NCBI RefSeq assembly: GCF_004745075.1
Contig: NZ_RHFH01000007.1
Span: forward strand, 62,001 to 126,000
Direction: 5' to 3'
DNA length: 64,000 nt
From: Brevibacterium sp. S111
GTDB taxonomy: Bacteria > Actinomycetota > Actinomycetes > Actinomycetales > Brevibacteriaceae
Shown: positions 36,070-44,984 of the stretch, one piece after another
Layout of the letters: the number at the start of each line of letters is the position of its first letter
Numbering within the stretch: position 1 is the first letter of the stretch
The notes under the pieces: model-generated
Databases searched by the model: none
What the model was told of the DNA's origin: nothing
The model's input: only the letters and a program-made list of their open reading frames with translations
Translations under genes and position numbers: made by a program

Positions 36070-36107
36070 GAAGAGCGCGAACCCGGTCGGGTTCGCGCTC
36101 TTCTTTG
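36070..36107 (+). terminator. Terminator after the DUF1206 gene
   Basis: GAAGAGCGCGAACCC pairs perfectly with GGGTTCGCGCTCTTC around a 4-nt loop, followed by TTTG. It shares the GCGCGAACC core with the dnaK-operon terminator. Confidence 0.88.
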
Positions 36108-36158
36108 TCTCACGCCCAGCTCAGTCGAGTTCGGGCAATTGTTCTCAGTTCGTCGCTA

Positions 36159-37514
36159 TCAGATCTCAGCGGGATCCTGGGCGACCTTCTTGCGGCGCAT
36201 GGTCAGTGCGACTGCGACTCCACCGATGAGGAGGAGACCTGCACCGCCGACGAGGCCGGTCAGCTCGGTACCGGTGCGGGGCAGGTCGCCGCTGTTGCCG
36301 GCATCTCCATTGTCGCCATCGTCGTTTCCGTCGGCGTTGCCGTCTTCGCCGCCGTCGCTGCCGCCTGCATTGGCATCGTCGCTGACGGAGAACTCACCGG
36401 TCAGTTCGTCATCGCCACAGGTGACGGTCACATCGTAGTCGCCGATGTAGGCCGAGGCGTTGGAGGCGCTGGTGCCGTAGACGTTGACGCTGGCCTTGCC
36501 CTCGTCGTCAGCCTTGACGGTCTTGTCGAAGGCGGTGACGTTCGACTCGCCCTTGGGGTTGACGAGGAAGCGGATGTCTTCGCCGGGCTCGCAGTTTTCG
36601 ACGGCGAGGGTGACGCCCTTGTCTTCCTTGACGAAGTCAGCGGGGGAGATGGTCTCGGGGGAGACGGCCAGCTTGGCTTCGGCAGCAGGAGTGGTGGGCT
36701 CGTCGGTTTCGTCTTCGGTGATGGTGAAGGTCTGAGCATCGGAGCTGGTCTCGGTTTCCTGGTCGACGCCCCAGACGGAGTAGTCGCCGGCCGGGAGGTT
36801 GTCGTCGCCGTCGAACTTCAGGGTTGCGGAGATCTTTCCTTCTTCGTCGGCGTCGACTTCGACGGTGGCGAAGGGCGACTGGGCGGTTCCGCCGACGACG
36901 GTGACCTTTCCGTCGGGGGTGAAGCCCTCACCGGTGACCTTGATGCCGTTCTTCGCGAAGTCGCTCTCCGAGATCTTGTCGGTGCTGAGCGAGACCTTCT
37001 GGTCGGCAGCGGGGGCCTCGGGCTCGTCGGTGTCTTCGCCGGTTACCTCGAAGGTCATCTGGAAGGAGATATTGCTATCCGCGCTGTCGTTGACAACAAC
37101 GGAGTAGGTGCCGACGAACGCGGGGTCATCGGTGCCGTAGACCTTGTGCGAGAAGGCGCCATCAGCATTCGTTGTGGCAGTTGTATTCAGCTCGTTGACG
37201 TTCTGTCCACTCGCCGGAGCCACAGTGATGTCGTAATCGTGGTCAGTCTCAAGACCGGCACCAACGACGTCGACACCCTTCTCCAAGTCCCCGAAGTCAG
37301 CCTGGGAAACAATCTCGGTCGAGAGCGTCACAGAAGCTTCTTCGGCCTGCTTGTCGATCGAGCCAGCCTGAGCCTTGAGGGCCCCGGGCTTGGCGGTAGG
37401 TTGGGTGTCGGCAGAGGCCGCTGGGGCGGGTGCTTCGGGTGCGGCAATAACTGGGGATGCGGCCAGGCCGGTGATGGCGATAGCCACCGCGGGGGCGAGG
37501 GCGAGCTTCTTCAT
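36159..37514 (-). CDS. LPXTG-type cell-wall-anchored surface protein
   Basis: A 451-aa secreted protein. The signal peptide (KKLALAPAVAIAITGLAASPVIAAP) is cleaved near residue 26. Three or four immunoglobulin-like beta modules follow, for example VSLSTDKISESDFAKNGIKVTGEGFTPDGKVTV and LAVSPETISPADFVKEDKGVTLAVENCEPGEDIRFLVNPKG. The last module has a Cys pair (ENCEPG...VTCGDDE) that could form a disulfide. After an Asp/Gly/Asn-rich spacer comes the sorting signal LPRTG, a hydrophobic helix and MRRKK. Sortase should link it to peptidoglycan. It is a paralogue of the next gene. The start at 37514 has a GAAGGAA site. Confidence 0.88.
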   Translation of the reverse strand: MKKLALAPAVAIAITGLAASPVIAAPEAPAPAASADTQPTAKPGALKAQAGSIDKQAEEASVTLSTEIVSQADFGDLEKGVDVVGAGLETDHDYDITVAPASGQNVNELNTTATTNADGAFSHKVYGTDDPAFVGTYSVVVNDSADSNISFQMTFEVTGEDTDEPEAPAADQKVSLSTDKISESDFAKNGIKVTGEGFTPDGKVTVVGGTAQSPFATVEVDADEEGKISATLKFDGDDNLPAGDYSVWGVDQETETSSDAQTFTITEDETDEPTTPAAEAKLAVSPETISPADFVKEDKGVTLAVENCEPGEDIRFLVNPKGESNVTAFDKTVKADDEGKASVNVYGTSASNASAYIGDYDVTVTCGDDELTGEFSVSDDANAGGSDGGEDGNADGNDDGDNGDAGNSGDLPRTGTELTGLVGGAGLLLIGGVAVALTMRRKKVAQDPAEI

Positions 37515-37658
37515 GTATTTCCTTCGAAAATTACAGCTGGGTGTGAAGTAGTGCGAATGTAACAGTAATGCAACAATCACCACACGCATAGTTGTGGTCG
37601 TTTTGTTCACTACGGAAGTCGGATCGCCGTCAGGGTTCAGCGTCCGTTCACGATGAAT

Positions 37659-37702
37659 AGATTGAGGGGTGGTCCGGCGCGCGCCGGACCACCCCTCAAT
37701 CT
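37659..37702. repeat. Perfect 44-bp palindrome between the two surface-protein genes
   Basis: AGATTGAGGGGTGGTCCGGC begins the left half; the two 22-bp halves are exact reverse complements with no spacer. It starts 28 bp past the stop of the 720-aa gene. A smaller hairpin CGGCCG-CTTT-CGGCCG lies between the stop and the palindrome. It may terminate the upstream gene but is far more perfect than needed. Confidence 0.85.
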
Positions 37703-37730
37703 GCGGCCGAAAGCGGCCGTCTGACTCAGA

Positions 37731-39893
37731 TCAGAAGCTCGTCGGAGTCTGACCGAACTTGTTCTTGCGACCGGTCAGCGCGATCGCGGCGCCGCCGACG
37801 AGGACGAGCAGGGCCCCCGTCGTCAGTCCGCCGAGGTCGGCGCCGGTACGCGGCAGCTGGCTGCCGGCGTTGCCGGCGTTGCCGTTGTCGCCGCCGTTGC
37901 CGTCGTCTCCACCGCCGTTGGCGCCCTGGGTGACCTTGAAGGCGTCCTTCATGGTGTCATCGCCGCAGGTTGCTGTCGCGGTGTAGGAGCCGACGTAGGC
38001 CGAAGTGTTCGTCGAGGTGCCGAAGACGTTGACGGAAGCATTGCCTTCGTCGTCGGCCTTGACGGTGTTCTCGTAGGCCGTGACGTTGATGCCCTTCGGG
38101 GCGACCTCGAAGTGGACATCGGCGCCGGGCTCGCAGTTCTCGACGGCGAGGGTGACGCCCTTCTTCTCGTTGGCGAAGTCTGCGGCTTCGATCGTCTTCG
38201 GCGAGACCTTGAAGGTCGCCTCGGCGGGGGCCTCGGTTTCATCCTCGACGACGTTGATGTTGCCGTTGAGGGTCTCCGATTCGGTGCCTTCGCGGTCGAT
38301 GGTGACGGTGAACGGGACCTTTCCGGCCTCAAGGTTCTTCGGGTTGCCTTCGTACCAGAGGTGGAGCTTGTAGTCACCGTCGGCTTCAGCCGTCTCGGTC
38401 TTCCCGGTGAGGGAGTCCTTGATCTTGTCGCCCTTCTTCACGCCCGAGACGGTGACGGTCACACCCTTGTCCTTGTTGGCGAGGTCCTCGGCGGTGATCT
38501 CCTTGGGATCGACCTTGAGGGACGCGTCGATCGGGTCGACGGCGTCCTCGTCGTCGGTCACAGTGATCTCGACCGGGTCGCTCGTCTCTTCGGTCTCGTC
38601 GTCGACGAAGGTCAAAGCGTATGTACCGGCTTCGAGTGACTCGGGCGCAATCACGGCACCTTCGACGTTGCCGTCCTCGTCCGCGCGGAGCTCTTCGGCC
38701 TGAGGTGCGGCGGCACGCTGGGGTGTCACGGTTTCGCCCTGGACGGTGATGGTTCCGTTCGATGAGAACCCGGATCCGCTGAACTTCAGTCCGTCCTTCT
38801 TGAAGTCCTCGAGGGAGATCTTCTTCGAATCGATCTTGACGGTCGGGTCGACGTCGCTGGTCTCGTCGGCGACGTTGATGTTGCCGTTGAGGGTCTCCGA
38901 TTCGGTGCCTTCGCGGTCGATGGTGACGGTGAACGGGACCTTTCCGGCCTCAAGGTTCTTCGGGTTGCCTTCGTACCAGAGGTGGAGCTTGTAGTCACCG
39001 TCGGCCTCAGCGGTCTCGGTCTCCGCGGTGAGGGAGTCCTTGATCTTGTCACCCTTCTTCACGCCCGAGACGGTGACGGTCACGCCCTTGTCCTTGTTGG
39101 CGAGATCCTCGGCGGTGATCTTCTTGGGATCGACCTTGAGCGACGCATCGATCGGGTCGACGCCATCACTGTCTGCAAAGGGTGTGTACGAGAAGCTGGT
39201 GGCTTCCGTGGCGGTCTGTGCCTCTGGGCGCTCGATCTGAACGGCGAGGTTCTGCTTGCCGGAAGTGAGTGCCTCTGCACTCTTCGCGGAGTGCAGCTTG
39301 AGAGTGGCGGTCGAACCCTGAGCAGTTGTTGCCGGGCCGGTCAGTCCCGACTTGACGGAGACCTTGTCACCCTTCTCGAGTCCGGTGACCTTGACGGTCA
39401 CGCCATCCTCGTGGAGTTCTTCGGCGGTGACATCATTCGAGACGACCTGCACCGAAGCATTGATCGGGTTGACCGTGTCCTCAGCCTTGTCATCGTCCTT
39501 GGCGTCCTTGTCCTCGTCCTTGGGGGCAGGAGCGGGCTTTGGGTCGACCTTCTTCGGGGGCTTCTTGGCGTCGTTCTTCTTGTCCGCCTTGTCTTTATCA
39601 GCCTTGTCTTCGGCAGCCTTCTTCTTTTCTTCGGCCTTCTTGGCGTCTTTGGCCTTCTTTTCGGCGGCCGCCTTCTCCTCGGCCTTCTCCTCGGCCTTCT
39701 TCTCGGCCGCTTCCTTTTCGGCCGCAGCCTTCTTGGCCTCTTCCTTCTTGGCCTGCTCGGCCTCGTCCTGCTTCTGCTGCTCGGCCTTGGTGGATGCCGA
39801 CTGCGTGGAGGGGGATTCCGCGGCGGCGACCGGACTGGCGACGAGGCCGGTGAATGCGAGGGCGACTGCCGGCGCGAGGATGATCTTCTTCAT
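37731..39893 (-). CDS. LPXTG surface protein with Lys/Glu-rich coil and duplicated modules
   Basis: A 720-aa secreted protein. After the signal peptide (to about residue 25) there is a segment of about 110 residues of Lys/Glu/Ala (KKAEEKAEEKAAAEKKAKDAKKAEEKKK-type), likely a long charged helix that spans the wall, then a Pro/Lys/Asp linker. Five or six Ig-like modules follow. Two, DPIDASLKVDPKKITAEDLA and DPIDASLKVDPKEITAEDLA, are near-identical over about 95 residues because of a 292-bp duplication. The final module carries the Cys pair seen in the paralogue. It ends with LPRTG, a hydrophobic helix and GRKNK. The C-terminus is exposed to sortase. The role is likely adhesion or wall structure. 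Confidence 0.88.
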   Translation of the reverse strand: MKKIILAPAVALAFTGLVASPVAAAESPSTQSASTKAEQQKQDEAEQAKKEEAKKAAAEKEAAEKKAEEKAEEKAAAEKKAKDAKKAEEKKKAAEDKADKDKADKKNDAKKPPKKVDPKPAPAPKDEDKDAKDDDKAEDTVNPINASVQVVSNDVTAEELHEDGVTVKVTGLEKGDKVSVKSGLTGPATTAQGSTATLKLHSAKSAEALTSGKQNLAVQIERPEAQTATEATSFSYTPFADSDGVDPIDASLKVDPKKITAEDLANKDKGVTVTVSGVKKGDKIKDSLTAETETAEADGDYKLHLWYEGNPKNLEAGKVPFTVTIDREGTESETLNGNINVADETSDVDPTVKIDSKKISLEDFKKDGLKFSGSGFSSNGTITVQGETVTPQRAAAPQAEELRADEDGNVEGAVIAPESLEAGTYALTFVDDETEETSDPVEITVTDDEDAVDPIDASLKVDPKEITAEDLANKDKGVTVTVSGVKKGDKIKDSLTGKTETAEADGDYKLHLWYEGNPKNLEAGKVPFTVTIDREGTESETLNGNINVVEDETEAPAEATFKVSPKTIEAADFANEKKGVTLAVENCEPGADVHFEVAPKGINVTAYENTVKADDEGNASVNVFGTSTNTSAYVGSYTATATCGDDTMKDAFKVTQGANGGGDDGNGGDNGNAGNAGSQLPRTGADLGGLTTGALLVLVGGAAIALTGRKNKFGQTPTSF
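38250..38541 (-). repeat. Internal duplication, copy A
   Basis: About 292 bp nearly identical to 38871-39162, offset by 621 bp. The few differences cluster around 38387-38415. Because even silent positions are identical, the duplication is recent or is being homogenised. Confidence 0.85.
38871..39162 (-). repeat. Internal duplication, copy B
   Basis: Second copy of the module at 38250-38541. It encodes the DASLKVDPK...NGNINV domain. The unit between the copies encodes a different Ig-like module. Confidence 0.85.
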
Positions 39894-40083
39894 TGGAGTG
39901 CCTTCAATCTCTGTGACGAGGGGTGTGATACGGCACTCATCCTAGGTTCCAAGGATTCCCTAAACTATTTCTGTACATTTTGTTCAGGTTTAATTGCTGT
40001 AACGCTTCGGTGAATTTCTGTAATCGCTCCGTGACCTACTAATTGGTAATTGCTGAAGGGCTGAGGAGAGTTCAGTGCAAACC

Positions 40084-41199
40084 TCAGACCGGCCAGGCTT
40101 CGGCTCGGATCTGCTTGCGCTGTTCGACGGTGGGCACGCGGACTGTCAGGGCCGAGGGCCTGACCTCCATCTCGAGGTACGACGACTGCCCGAGCGGATC
40201 CCCGTCGAGCTGAATGTTGAGGTCCTCACCTGCCTCGATGACGACCTTCTGACACTTGCGGATATTCGTGTGCAGACCGCGTGAGGCCCGACGTCCCGCG
40301 ATCGAGGCAAGGACGCCGAGCCACTGGCCGAGGTTCTTCGGGCTGACGATGAGCACATCGAGCATGCCGTCGTCGATGACCGCCTGCGGCAGCAGCTGGA
40401 TCCCGCCCTGCAGGCGCCCGCAGTTGCCGCCGAGGACCGACCGCACTCGTGCCGAGATCCGATAGTCATCATCGAATGTGACCTTGACCTGACTCGGTTT
40501 GCCCGCGAGCTTCCGCGATCCGGCCTCGACATAGGCCAACCAGCCCAGTCGACTCTTGAGCTCATCGCTGGTGTCGGCCATGACCGCGGCATCGAAGCCG
40601 AGCCCGGTCATCACGGTGAAGATATGGCTCTCGCCATCCTCGGCGGTCTTCGCCGTTCCCACATCGATCTCCCGATTGCGCCCCCACAGAGCGATTCGCA
40701 GCGCCCACTCGGTCTTGTCGAGGACGAGATCGATGTTTCGGGCGAGCAGGTTCCCTGTCCCCAGAGGCACGATCCCCATCGGCGTGGAGGTGCCCGCCAG
40801 CGCCGAGGCGACCGCGCGGATGGTTCCGTCCCCGCCGGCGGCGATGACGACGTCGACCCCTTCGTCGAGCGCGCGGATCGTGGCCCCTTCGCCGGAGTCT
40901 TCGAGCGCGGTCTCAAGCACGAGGGGAGGGTTCCACCCCTCGAAGCGGCAGATCGCTTCGGCGGTTGAAGCCAGACGGCGCACATCGGTCTTCGTCGGAT
41001 TGACGATGAGGGCGGCGCGGTATCGGGCGGCATCGTCGACTTCGGTGTCCTCGAGGTTCGCGGGGTGGGCGTAGCGCCTGACCCTGGCGAGGACGCGCCG
41101 TGCGCCCATCCGTCGACCGAGGAGGAACGCGGCGCCGAGCACAACGAGGGCACCGGCGACGACGACCCAGGTCATCAGGGGGTCCAGCTCGATGATCAT
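40084..41199 (-). CDS. Diacylglycerol kinase-family lipid kinase
   Basis: A 371-aa protein with an N-terminal membrane anchor (residues 10-28, WVVVAGALVVLGAAFLLG) and a DAGK catalytic domain. The nucleotide loop AAGGDGTIRAVASALAG and the following PLGTGNLLARNI are intact, as are the C-terminal DGMLDVLIVSPKNL and QLDGDPLG. These enzymes phosphorylate diacylglycerol, sphingosine or similar lipids (YegS/DgkB type). The N-terminal anchor is unusual for soluble DgkB but common in actinobacteria. It is divergent from serS with an 81-bp gap. Confidence 0.87.
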   Translation of the reverse strand: MIIELDPLMTWVVVAGALVVLGAAFLLGRRMGARRVLARVRRYAHPANLEDTEVDDAARYRAALIVNPTKTDVRRLASTAEAICRFEGWNPPLVLETALEDSGEGATIRALDEGVDVVIAAGGDGTIRAVASALAGTSTPMGIVPLGTGNLLARNIDLVLDKTEWALRIALWGRNREIDVGTAKTAEDGESHIFTVMTGLGFDAAVMADTSDELKSRLGWLAYVEAGSRKLAGKPSQVKVTFDDDYRISARVRSVLGGNCGRLQGGIQLLPQAVIDDGMLDVLIVSPKNLGQWLGVLASIAGRRASRGLHTNIRKCQKVVIEAGEDLNIQLDGDPLGQSSYLEMEVRPSALTVRVPTVEQRKQIRAEAWPV

Positions 41200-41280
41200 G
41201 TGCCAAATCTACCGTGTCGAACTCGGGTACAGGCTGAGCGCCGAATGTCGGAAACGGGCCCGGCCCGTTAAGCTGAGAGG

Positions 41281-42561
41281 GTGATCGATCTAGCGCTTCT
41301 CAGAGACAACCCGGCCCTGTTCAAGGCATCACAGGAGGCTCGCGGGGCATCCGTCGAGCTCATCGACGAGGTCCTCGCCGCTGATTCCGCACGTCGTGCA
41401 GCCATCACGGCCTACGAAGACGCTCGCGCGGACCAGAAGGCTTTCTCCTCCCAGATCGCCAAGGCGGCGAAGGAAGACAAGCCTGCGCTCATCGCCGAGG
41501 GCAAGCAGAAATCCGAGGCCGTGAAGTCGCTGTCGGCGGAGTCCGAAGAGGCGAGCTTCGCTTTCGACCAGCTCGTGTCGAAGGTTCCGAACCTCATCAT
41601 CGACGGCATCCCCTCCGGCGGCGAAGAGAACTTCGCGACGCTCAAGACCGTCGGCGAGCCCCGCGACTTCGGCACCGACGGCTTCGAACCGCTCGACCAC
41701 CTCGAGATCGGTGAGAAGCTCAAGGCCATCGACACGCAGCGTGGCACGAAGGTCTCCGGATCCCGTTTCCACTACCTCACCGGTTTCGGCGCCAAGCTCG
41801 AGATGGCGCTGCTCAACCTCGCTCGAGACGTCGCCGAGGAGGCCGGGTTCAACCCGACCATCACCCCGACGCTGGTTCGCCCCGAGGTCATGCGCGGCAC
41901 CGGATTCCTCGGCGAGCACGCCGATGAGGTCTACCGTCTCGAAGCTGACGACCTGTTCCTCGTCGGCACCTCTGAGGTCCCGCTGGCCGGGTACCACATG
42001 GATGAGATCATCGACCTCTCCGACGGTCCGCTGCGCTACGCCGGAATCTCGTCCTGCTACCGCCGTGAGGCCGGCTCCTACGGCAAGGACACCCGCGGCA
42101 TCATCCGCGTCCACCAGTTCCAGAAGGTCGAGATGTTCGCCTACGTCCCGGTCGAGGACGCCGCGGCCGAACACGAGCGGATGCTGTCCCTGCAGGAGAA
42201 GATGCTCGGTCTCTGCGAGCTGCCCTACCGGGTCATCGACACCGCCGCCGGCGACCTCGGCGATTCGGCTGCCAGGAAGTTCGACTGCGAGGCCTGGGTG
42301 CCGACGCAGGGCACCTACCGAGAGCTGACGTCGACGTCGAACTGCACGACTTTCCAGGCCCGCCGTCTGCACATCCGCGAACGTCACGATGGAGCGACCC
42401 GCCCGGTTGCGACCCTCAACGGCACCATGGCCAATACGCGCTGGCTGGTGCCGATCCTGGAGAACCACCAGCAGGCAGACGGCTCGGTCACGGTGCCGGC
42501 GGCACTGCGGCCCTACCTCGGCGGGATGACCGCGCAGGGGCCGGAGGGTCCGCGCTACTGA
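41281..42561 (+). CDS. serS: Seryl-tRNA synthetase
   Basis: A 426-aa class II synthetase. Residues 1-105 form the antiparallel coiled-coil arm that grips the long variable arm of tRNA-Ser. Motif 2 is [33 protein letters not shown] and motif 3 is [39 protein letters not shown]. The serine pocket residues near [14 protein letters not shown] are present. The GTG start follows CTGAGAGG. Only one tRNA-Ser (UGA) occurs in the window, 8 kb away. Confidence 0.96.
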   Translation: MIDLALLRDNPALFKASQEARGASVELIDEVLAADSARRAAITAYEDARADQKAFSSQIAKAAKEDKPALIAEGKQKSEAVKSLSAESEEASFAFDQLVSKVPNLIIDGIPSGGEENFATLKTVGEPRDFGTDGFEPLDHLEIGEKLKAIDTQRGTKVSGSRFHYLTGFGAKLEMALLNLARDVAEEAGFNPTITPTLVRPEVMRGTGFLGEHADEVYRLEADDLFLVGTSEVPLAGYHMDEIIDLSDGPLRYAGISSCYRREAGSYGKDTRGIIRVHQFQKVEMFAYVPVEDAAAEHERMLSLQEKMLGLCELPYRVIDTAAGDLGDSAARKFDCEAWVPTQGTYRELTSTSNCTTFQARRLHIRERHDGATRPVATLNGTMANTRWLVPILENHQQADGSVTVPAALRPYLGGMTAQGPEGPRY

Positions 42562-42670
42562 GCCTGCGCCGCTGAGCGCAGGCCGGTCGGCGGGACTCGG
42601 CTGGCCCAAGCTGCTCGGCTGGTTGAAAGCGAACGTCCACAGAAAACTCAAGCTCACGTTGGGAGACACA

Positions 42671-43519
42671 TTGGCCCCGCACCTCATCGCCCTCGATGTC
42701 GACGGCACGATCGTCGACTACGACGGATCCCTGTCGGAGCCGGTGAGGCAGGTGCTCGATCGGCTCGCCGAGGAGGGTCATCATCTCGTGATCTCCACCG
42801 GCCGTGCCCTGCCGGGTGCGCTCGAGGTCGTCCGTGCGCTCGGCCTCAAGCACGGTTTCGTCGTGTGCTCGAACGGGTCGGTCGTCGCCCGTCTCGACCC
42901 GGAGCTGCCGCTGGGGTGGGAGTTGCACCACGTGGTGTCCTTCGACCCGCGCGATGCCCTGGAGAAGATGTACGAGGCCCTGCCGACGGCGCTGTTCCTC
43001 GTCGAGGACCCCGACCTGCACCGGTGGGCGTCGGGGGAGTTCCCGGTCGGGGAGCTCGCCGAATCCGACACTCTCGACATCGTCGACTTCGAGGAGCTGC
43101 TGACCAAGCGGGCCACACGCATCGTCATGCGCGAGGTCAACGGCACCGCCGAAGAGTTCGCCGCCGCCGTGGATTCGCTCGGACTCCATGAGGTCAGCTA
43201 TTCGGTGGGGTGGAGCAACTGGCTCGACATCGCCCCGGACGGGATCTCGAAGGCCAGCGGATTGGCGCTCGTCGAATCCGAGCTCGGTGTCGACCATGAA
43301 CACACCGTAGGCGCTGGGGACGGGCTCAATGACCTCGAGATGATCGAATGGGTCGAACATTCCATCGTCATGGGCCAGGCCAAGGACGAGCTCAAGGTGC
43401 TCGCCAGCGTCGTCACCGATCCGATCGAGGACGACGGCCTGGCCGTGGCCCTCATCGACTACTTCGGCCTCGACGATTCTCTGCTGGACGCGACCGGCAC
43501 CACCGACACCCGCCCCTAA
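42671..43519 (+). CDS. HAD-superfamily Cof-type phosphatase
   Basis: A protein of about 282 aa. The nucleophile motif is LIALDVDGTIVDYDG, motif II is HLVISTGRALPGA, and the C-terminal motif IV is VGAGDGLNDLEMIEWVEHSIVMGQA. The C2 cap between them is of the Cof type seen in sugar- and flavin-phosphate phosphatases. The start at TTG 42671 has a GGGAGA element; a TTG at 42623 would add 16 basic residues. The stop codon lies inside the left arm of the 76-bp palindrome shared with the converging HAD gene. Substrate unknown. Confidence 0.85.
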   Translation: MAPHLIALDVDGTIVDYDGSLSEPVRQVLDRLAEEGHHLVISTGRALPGALEVVRALGLKHGFVVCSNGSVVARLDPELPLGWELHHVVSFDPRDALEKMYEALPTALFLVEDPDLHRWASGEFPVGELAESDTLDIVDFEELLTKRATRIVMREVNGTAEEFAAAVDSLGLHEVSYSVGWSNWLDIAPDGISKASGLALVESELGVDHEHTVGAGDGLNDLEMIEWVEHSIVMGQAKDELKVLASVVTDPIEDDGLAVALIDYFGLDDSLLDATGTTDTRP

Positions 43520-43588
43520 TTGCTACGTGACGGCGGCCCAGCAACCTCGCGCGAGGTTGCTGGGCCGCCGTCACGTAGCAATTAGGGG
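43513..43588. repeat. Perfect 76-bp palindrome at converging gene ends (bidirectional terminator)
   Basis: The left half (43513-43550, opening CCCCTAATTGCTACGTGACG) is followed directly by its exact reverse complement (43551-43588), with the centre at CTCGC|GCGAG. Both HAD genes end inside it, each using the TAA in CCCCTAA. It is followed by TATTTTTTG on the plus strand. As RNA it would form a 36-38-bp hairpin on either strand. Confidence 0.92.
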
Positions 43589-44430
43589 TATTTTTTGTGG
43601 GTGTCGAGGACCGCGTCGAGGTAGCGGGCGACGCCGTCGTCGTCGACGGCCTCGGTGACGGCCGCGGCGATCGCCTTGACCGAGCCCAGAGCATTGCCCA
43701 TCGCCACACCGTGCCCGGCCCACGAGAGCATCTCGATGTCATTGGGCATATCCCCGAACGCCATCACCTGTGACTGCGCCACGCCGAGGTGGTCGCACAG
43801 ATCCGACAGCGTCTTCGCCTTCGTGATTCCGGCCGGCGCGAGCTCGACGAGCCCATTGTCCGGTTCGGAGAACGACGCATGGCAGGTGCCCTCGAGCAGG
43901 GGGTCGATGAGATCGTGCATCGCCTGCGAATCGCTCGTATCCAGACGCACAAGCACCTTGACGACGTCCTGACCGGCCAGTTCGGAGACATCGTCGATGA
44001 TCCGGGCCTCACGCGGCCGGTGCGCGACGAACTCGCGATCGATGAAACCGCCGTTGAGAGTCTCATAGGCGAACCTGGCCTCGGGATGGTCGGCCCGCAC
44101 CGCCGCGGTGATCTCCGCAATCGTCTGCGCATCGATGCTGTGGGCATCGACGACGGACTGGGAGGCGATGTCGTAGACGACGGCACCGTTGAGGCACACG
44201 ACCCGACCGAGATCGGGAATCTGCTCGGCGATCGGCGCGAGCCAGCGGATCGGTCTCCCCGTGACGAGGACGAAGGGAATGCCTACATCCTGACAACGGT
44301 GGATCGCGTCGATCGTGGCCTTCGAGATCGGCTTCCAGTTCAGCAGCAGAGTTCCGTCGATGTCGCTGGCCACGAGCCCGAGTTCGAAGTCGGCCGGAGG
44401 CAGGCGGTCCGGACTGAGTGGAGGAATCAT
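43582..44430 (-). CDS. HAD-superfamily Cof-type phosphatase, second copy
   Basis: A 282-aa paralogue of the phosphatase at 42671. Motif I is GLVASDIDGTLLLNWKP, motif II is PFVLVTGRPIRWLAP, and motif IV is VMAFGDMPNDIEMLSWAGHGVAMGNA. The C2B-type cap lies between residues 85 and 195. The gene ends in the palindrome with VLDTHKKYP and starts with an ATG overlapping the previous gene's stop by 4 bp, so it is the last member of a four-gene coupled chain that begins with the quinone oxidoreductase. Substrate unknown. Confidence 0.87.
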   Translation of the reverse strand: MIPPLSPDRLPPADFELGLVASDIDGTLLLNWKPISKATIDAIHRCQDVGIPFVLVTGRPIRWLAPIAEQIPDLGRVVCLNGAVVYDIASQSVVDAHSIDAQTIAEITAAVRADHPEARFAYETLNGGFIDREFVAHRPREARIIDDVSELAGQDVVKVLVRLDTSDSQAMHDLIDPLLEGTCHASFSEPDNGLVELAPAGITKAKTLSDLCDHLGVAQSQVMAFGDMPNDIEMLSWAGHGVAMGNALGSVKAIAAAVTEAVDDDGVARYLDAVLDTHKKYP

Positions 44431-44984
44431 GATGGCCCCAGCCTAGCGAGGTTCTCCCGCGCCCGCCCCAGCAGCTCCTCGGCATCGGCGATGAATCGCG
44501 CGGTCGCCTGTGCGCTCGAGTCGATCGGTCGCCCGGCCGGGGCTTCCGTCCGCGCCATCGACGCCGCGAGCACCGCCTCGCCGACCTTCGATGAGGCCTT
44601 CGTCAGCAGTTCGGGAACATCGCCGACCGCGTTGCGGTCCGGTCCGGGCACCACCTGACCGGTCACGGGACAGCAGGCGTGGAGGTCCGCGGTGATGCCG
44701 TCGACGACGTCGACGAGGGCATTGAGCCGGTGGGTGCCGTCGACGATGACGTCGACCGGATCCCTACCGGCCCCGGTGACCTCATCCCTCGCCGAGGCGG
44801 CCCCGGAGGCGGCGCTGTCACCCGAGGGGCGTGCCTCGTGGAGGGCGAGGGCCGTGGTGTAGTAGCGGTCGACGACGCGGATGAAGCGGTCGCGGTTGTG
44901 CCGCCACAGCCCGGTGCCGAATCGCTCATCGTCGCCACCGGTCCTGTGCGTCTTCTTGACCAGGCCGGAGAGGAGGCGCTTCAC
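44427..44984 (-). CDS. Unknown 185-aa protein downstream of bpa
   Basis: I do not recognise a family. The sequence is soluble and helical, with a basic N-terminus (MKRLLSGLVKKTHRTGG), a central Asp/Gly-rich part (DPVDVIVDGTHRLNALVDVVDGITADL), and a CCPVTGQVVPG segment with two adjacent cysteines. The GTG start overlaps the bpa stop by 4 bp (GTGA), and its own stop overlaps the next ATG by 4 bp. Such strict coupling suggests a functional link with Bpa or the HAD enzyme, but the sequence gives no direct clue. Confidence 0.7.
   Translation of the reverse strand: MKRLLSGLVKKTHRTGGDDERFGTGLWRHNRDRFIRVVDRYYTTALALHEARPSGDSAASGAASARDEVTGAGRDPVDVIVDGTHRLNALVDVVDGITADLHACCPVTGQVVPGPDRNAVGDVPELLTKASSKVGEAVLAASMARTEAPAGRPIDSSAQATARFIADAEELLGRARENLARLGPS

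Noticed and set aside
36033-37562. Plus-strand open frame of about 509 aa opposite the first surface protein gene
   Set aside because: The Val/Gly/Asp-rich translation mirrors the repetitive surface protein; no start signal, no domain.
43582-43610. Idea that the 76-bp palindrome truncates the HAD gene
   Set aside because: The protein is full length for the Cof family (282 aa) with all HAD motifs; the palindrome only supplies the stop codon.
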